From assembly GCA_025362165.1 (NCBI GenBank), contig JANYHY010000090.1:1-9192 (forward strand): 9,192 nt of DNA, read 5' to 3'. The stretch is from Myxococcales bacterium. Its GTDB lineage: Bacteria > Myxococcota_A > Polyangia > Polyangiales > Polyangiaceae. Both the position numbers and the translations under genes were made by a program. Shown piece after piece: positions 6,793 through 9,192 of this stretch (positions are counted from its first letter, which is position 1; each line of letters opens with the position of its first letter). A model generated the notes under the pieces. That model saw nothing but the letters and a program-made list of their open reading frames with translations. It ran no database searches and had not been told where the DNA came from.

Positions 6793-7632
6793 TCAATCCA
6801 GCGCAGCGAAAGCGGCGCGGCACATCGCATAGAGGATCTGTTCGTCCTCGTCCTCGGGTCCTTTGTGGAAGGGCTCGTCGTGCGCGTCCACCGCGTTGGT
6901 GACATGGGCCACCACACCTAGGCGTGCGCCACGTGTTCGAGCGAAGGCGAACAGGGCGGCGGCTTGCATCTCGACCGCGAGCGCGCCCTCCGCCGCCCGG
7001 TGTGCGATTCGCTCGCGGGTCTCTCGGTAGGGCGCGTCCGTCGTCCACGCGAGGCCGCGCCGAATCGGCAACGAGACGGCCGCGAGCGCTCGAGTCAGCT
7101 CATCGGCCACTGCGGCGTCCCCTCGCACCGTTCGCGACGCTGCCAAGTAATGGAGGCTCGTCCCCTCGTCGCGAATGGCCTCGTCAATGACCACCAAGCT
7201 CGGCAGCGGTAACTGAGGATCAATTCTGCCCGCAGAGGTCAGGCCCAAGATGATCTTCGCGCCGCTCGCCAATAGCTGCTCTGCCACCAGCACCGCATAA
7301 GGCCCTCCGATGGTGCGAGCGAGGATACCGATCTGGCGACCATCGACCGAGAATCGGCCCATGGCAGTATGGAAGCACGCCCAAGTCTCGTGCTGAACCG
7401 TCAGCCCCTTGCGCGCGAGCTTGTCAGTCAGGTCTCCGTCGAACTCCAATACGCAGACGTCAGGCACACGCGTATGTGGCAGTCCGCGGAGCTCCTTCAC
7501 CGCGCGAAGGAGCGCCTCCGGCGTGAACGCGGAGACCTCTTCAGGCGGATGTTCGAGGAGGGGTAGGGCAGTTGCCAGAGTGTGAGTATCCAATTCGCCG
7601 CTGTCGGTAACCGCACTAGCAGCGCGCCGCAA
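6793..7632 (-). CDS. Nucleoside phosphorylase-like protein, NP-I fold (279 aa)
   Basis: The protein matches the PNP/UDP phosphorylase (NP-I) superfamily. Visible are ARTIGGPYAVLVAEQLLASG (105-124), the phosphate/ribose-site strand IILGLTSAGRI (127-137), IDEAIRDEGTSLHYL (149-163), the base-site region LAWTTDAPYRE (194-204), AVEMQAAALFAFA (219-231) and VVAHVTNAVD (240-249). Family members cleave nucleosides with phosphate to give free base and sugar 1-phosphate. The usual EME triad is EMQ here (Glu221-Met222-Gln223), changing a residue that normally contacts ribose hydroxyls. No in-frame ATG exists near the N-terminus; TTG 7632 is chosen because GAGGGG (7644-7639) lies 6 bases upstream. A later TTG (codon 14) is an alternative, since the conserved part starts near residue 35. 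It is the first gene of the operon with the epimerase and radical SAM enzyme. Confidence 0.82.
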   Translation of the reverse strand: MRRAASAVTDSGELDTHTLATALPLLEHPPEEVSAFTPEALLRAVKELRGLPHTRVPDVCVLEFDGDLTDKLARKGLTVQHETWACFHTAMGRFSVDGRQIGILARTIGGPYAVLVAEQLLASGAKIILGLTSAGRIDPQLPLPSLVVIDEAIRDEGTSLHYLAASRTVRGDAAVADELTRALAAVSLPIRRGLAWTTDAPYRETRERIAHRAAEGALAVEMQAAALFAFARTRGARLGVVAHVTNAVDAHDEPFHKGPEDEDEQILYAMCRAAFAALD

Positions 7633-7763
7633 TGCGTGCCCCTCGGAAATTGACCTCCCGTCCCCCGCACCTCTGGGCGATCAACGCCGCTCACTCTCGG
7701 CCAGTCGTGTCAGCAGTGAAATTGCAGGTGATCTATCTGGCGCTTTGTGTTTATGGTGCGCTC
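7633..7763. promoter_or_regulatory. Divergent intergenic region (phosphorylase operon / DNA-binding protein)
   Basis: These 131 bp separate the divergent phosphorylase operon and the basic DNA-binding protein gene and should hold both promoters. GAGGGG at 7644-7639 on the minus strand is a plausible ribosome binding site for TTG 7632. I could not identify a -35/-10 pair with standard spacing or an operator palindrome. No convincing reading frame is present. Confidence 0.45.
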
Positions 7764-8192
7764 ATGAGCCTCAAGCAAACGATCGCCCACCTCACTGAAG
7801 CTGCAATGCGCAACCTGACTGAAGAGATCGCACGAGCCATTCGCTCTGCCAGCTTCGATGAGGTCGCTGCGCTCAACGGTGGTGTTCACAAGGCCGCTGC
7901 TGCCGCCCCCAAGGCGAAGGCCTCAGCCAAAGCTGGCCCGAAGGCCGCCGCAGCACCCGCTGGTAGCAAACGCCGCGGTCGCCGTCCGCGCCGCTCTGCA
8001 GAGCAAATCAAAGCCACGCTCACTACCGTATTGGGTCTGCTCAAGAAGAGCCCCGGCCTCCGCAGTGAGCAGATCCAAAAGACCCTCAAGCTCGCAAAGA
8101 AGGACCTCGTCGGCCCCATCGCCGCAGGCCTCGAGGCGGGCAACTTGAAGAAGAAGGGCGAGCGCCGCGCGACCGCGTATTTCGCCGCCTGA
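7764..8192 (+). CDS. Basic DNA-binding protein with AT-hook-like motif and C-terminal winged-helix-like domain (142 aa)
   Basis: The protein has three parts. Residues 1-38 form an amphipathic helical segment (MSLKQTIAHL...AIRSASFDEVAAL). Residues 39-68 are a low-complexity Ala/Lys/Pro linker like those of histone H1-type bacterial proteins. Residues 69-78 (KRRGRRPRRS) form an AT-hook-like basic patch, although the canonical core GRP is GRRP here. Residues 80-140 (QIKATLTTVLGLLKKSPGLR...RRATAYF) resemble a small winged-helix domain: helix, helix ending near LRSEQIQKTLKL, and a beta-wing ending in ATAYF. A nucleoid-associated or regulatory DNA-binding role is inferred; no ligand domain is visible. 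ATG 7764 is chosen since the upstream in-frame sequence has no helical or conserved character; no strong RBS precedes it. It is followed within 10 bp by the repeat element at 8197-8381. Confidence 0.75.
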   Translation: MSLKQTIAHLTEAAMRNLTEEIARAIRSASFDEVAALNGGVHKAAAAAPKAKASAKAGPKAAAAPAGSKRRGRRPRRSAEQIKATLTTVLGLLKKSPGLRSEQIQKTLKLAKKDLVGPIAAGLEAGNLKKKGERRATAYFAA

Positions 8193-8196
8193 GCTC

Positions 8197-8381
8197 CTAA
8201 CACTACTGCCGCAGGTCGCGATTTTGGGCCTCTTTGACGGCCATCCGTCCTCACGTACAGCAGTACGTTCCGGGCGGATGTCCGCCGAATAGACCCAAAC
8301 TCGCTTATTGCGGCAGCAGTGTTTTGCCTGGATCCGGCTGTGGAATTCTCGGTCGCCGTGAAGCTGCGGTAGTAGTGCTAA
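8197..8381. mobile_element. MITE-like non-coding element with terminal inverted repeats and CTAA target duplication
   Basis: CACTACTGCCGCAG (8201-8214) is matched by its inverted partner CTGCGGTAGTAGTG (8364-8377), 13 of 14 bases. Directly outside both ends is CTAA (8197-8200 and 8378-8381), the pattern of a 4-bp target-site duplication. The 177-bp interior has no convincing ORF and no transposase, so if mobile it would depend on an enzyme elsewhere. It occupies the gap between the convergent DNA-binding protein gene and the FGE-like gene. Palindromic intergenic structure without mobility is the alternative; copies elsewhere in the genome would decide. Confidence 0.5.
8199..8323. repeat. ~60-bp imperfect inverted repeat (hairpin) with 4-base loop
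   Basis: The left arm (8199-8258) and right arm (8263-8323) are complementary over about 46 of 60 positions with a single 1-base gap, closed by GTAC-AGCA-GTAC at the tip. Conserved blocks are AACACT, CTGCCGCA, GCGA, TTTGGG, CATCCG and ACGTAC. Several mismatches would be G-U pairs in RNA from one strand or the other. The outer end of the right arm (8309-8321) is a second inverted copy of the element's terminal repeat. Transcribed, it would form a long stem-loop just 7 bases after the stop of the DNA-binding protein gene, and could act as terminator or RNA stabiliser; only four U follow (8322-8325). Confidence 0.75.
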
Positions 8382-8448
8382 GACTGACTGACGTCTAATC
8401 CGTCACCGACTCTCTGCTCGCCGGCGGATTCTCGTTTGTTGCTCCTTG

Positions 8449-9192
8449 CTACTGGGACCCGCGAAGTGCGCATCGGAACCCGACGGTGTGTCCAGGAGTG
8501 TTCTGATAATCGTCATAGTAGTAAGACCAAGTCTGCGCCGTCTCGTCGACCTCGCCGTTCTTCTTTCCGATGTGTCGAGTGGCTGCTCGCAAGAAGGACG
8601 CTTGATCATGCCAAGACGCGCCACGGACGACGACATCGTCTCCTTTGGTGACGCAGACAGGATCAGTCGACAGCGGCGCGCTCCAACAGGTGCTTCCTTG
8701 CGGCGCGAAGTCGTCGAGCACCCACTCGCGTAGGTTGCCCGCGAGATCCACGATGGCGGAGGACCCGACCAAGACGCGGTCCCGCACCCCACCACCTGCG
8801 AGTGTGGGATTGTGGAGAGCATTGTCGTTGGTGGGGTTGCAGTTCAGAGGAATGGTTGGAATGAAGCGAGCGAACACGGCGTCCGCGCAAGTCGGCTCGT
8901 CCTCACCCCATGGATAGGTGGAAGACGCCAAGTCGCCAGCGACGTACTCCCATTGCGCTTCCGTGGGTAGGTCAGCTCCGAGGCTCTGACAGTAATTGCG
9001 CGCCGCTTGCCAGGTCAGGCAATTGACTGGCAATGAATCATAGGGTTCGCCAATTGGTTTTGAGCTGAACGTGCATGTGCCGGAGCTGCCGCCGCTGTCG
9101 TTCGGGTCGTCGTGCGACGCGAAGAAGGGATCGACGATCTGTCGCGCGACCCCTGAATTACGGTACTTGGAGACGATCACCTCTCCCGTGTC
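8449..9192 (-). CDS. Formylglycine-generating-enzyme-like (SUMF1) protein, C-terminal part, non-catalytic
   Basis: The reading frame is open through the right edge, so the N-terminus is outside; 247 residues are visible, beginning DTGEVIVSKYRNSG, the usual 'EVTVxxY' entry strand of the FGE/SUMF1 domain. Further landmarks are WQAARNYCQSLGADLPTEAQ (cf. RLPTEAEWEYAAR), TYPWGEDEP, VDLAGNLREWVLDDF (cf. DMxGNVWEW), VVRGASWHD (cf. RGGSW) and HTVGFRCAL (cf. TGFRC). The region that in true formylglycine-generating enzymes holds the paired active-site cysteines (CxxxxC before the NR motif) is SFLRAATRHIG here, with no Cys, so sulfatase activation is unlikely. Such domains are common as binding modules in exported or lipid-anchored proteins of myxobacteria. 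The gene converges on the repeat element and ends 68 bp from it. Confidence 0.85.
   Translation of the reverse strand, partial: DTGEVIVSKYRNSGVARQIVDPFFASHDDPNDSGGSSGTCTFSSKPIGEPYDSLPVNCLTWQAARNYCQSLGADLPTEAQWEYVAGDLASSTYPWGEDEPTCADAVFARFIPTIPLNCNPTNDNALHNPTLAGGGVRDRVLVGSSAIVDLAGNLREWVLDDFAPQGSTCWSAPLSTDPVCVTKGDDVVVRGASWHDQASFLRAATRHIGKKNGEVDETAQTWSYYYDDYQNTPGHTVGFRCALRGSQ

Noticed and set aside
5813..6832. 339-codon open frame on the plus strand
   Set aside because: It lies wholly antisense to the epimerase gene, whose motifs are unmistakable; the translation is Arg/His-rich with no family signature, typical of a GC-rich shadow frame.
6764..7048. N-terminal extension of the epimerase frame into the phosphorylase gene
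   Set aside because: The added residues are Arg/Gly-rich noise overlapping a real gene; the Rossmann motif and an RBS place the start at 6763.

Overview
The window is dense, high-GC bacterial chromosome with short intergenic gaps, ATGA/TGATG gene overlaps and GTG/TTG starts. Its families (a formylglycine-generating-enzyme-like surface protein, a two-CxxCH lipoprotein cytochrome with an inserted beta-domain, a basic 'GRRP' plus winged-helix DNA-binding protein) suggest a delta-proteobacterial / Myxococcota (Polyangia-like) organism. This taxon is an inference from gene style; no marker gene is present.

Layout. (1) 1-441, minus: 5' part of a TIGR04282-type nucleotidyl/glycosyl-transferase-like gene, cut by the window edge. 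Divergent from it, (2) 508-1653 and 1668-2498, plus: an acyl-CoA-dehydrogenase-fold flavoprotein lacking the usual catalytic Glu, then a PhnD-like binding protein with no signal peptide, 14 bp apart. (3) 4072 down to 2509, minus: a lipoprotein, a soluble family-2 glycosyltransferase and an overlooked 57-residue ORF, each joined to the next by a 4-base ATGA overlap. (4) 4142-4540, plus: a small lipoprotein with two haem c motifs. (5) 7632 down to 4593, minus: nucleoside phosphorylase-like protein, dTDP-rhamnose-4-epimerase-like SDR and a radical SAM enzyme with an N-terminal TusA-like domain that lacks the Cys-Pro motif. (6) 7764-8192, plus: a small basic DNA-binding protein. (7) 8193-8448: non-coding, filled by a MITE-like element with 14-bp terminal inverted repeats, flanking CTAA direct repeats and a nested ~125-nt imperfect hairpin. 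(8) 8449-9192, minus: C-terminal part of a SUMF1/FGE-like protein without the catalytic cysteines, cut by the window edge.

The strongest leads are the phosphorylase/epimerase/radical-SAM operon with its degenerate TusA domain, the flavoprotein plus cytoplasmic PhnD-like pair, the MITE-like repeat at 8197-8381, and the translationally coupled small ORF at 2509-2682. No tRNA, rRNA, CRISPR array, transposase or riboswitch was recognised. No gene-free stretch exceeds 300 bases; the longest is 256 bases (8193-8448).
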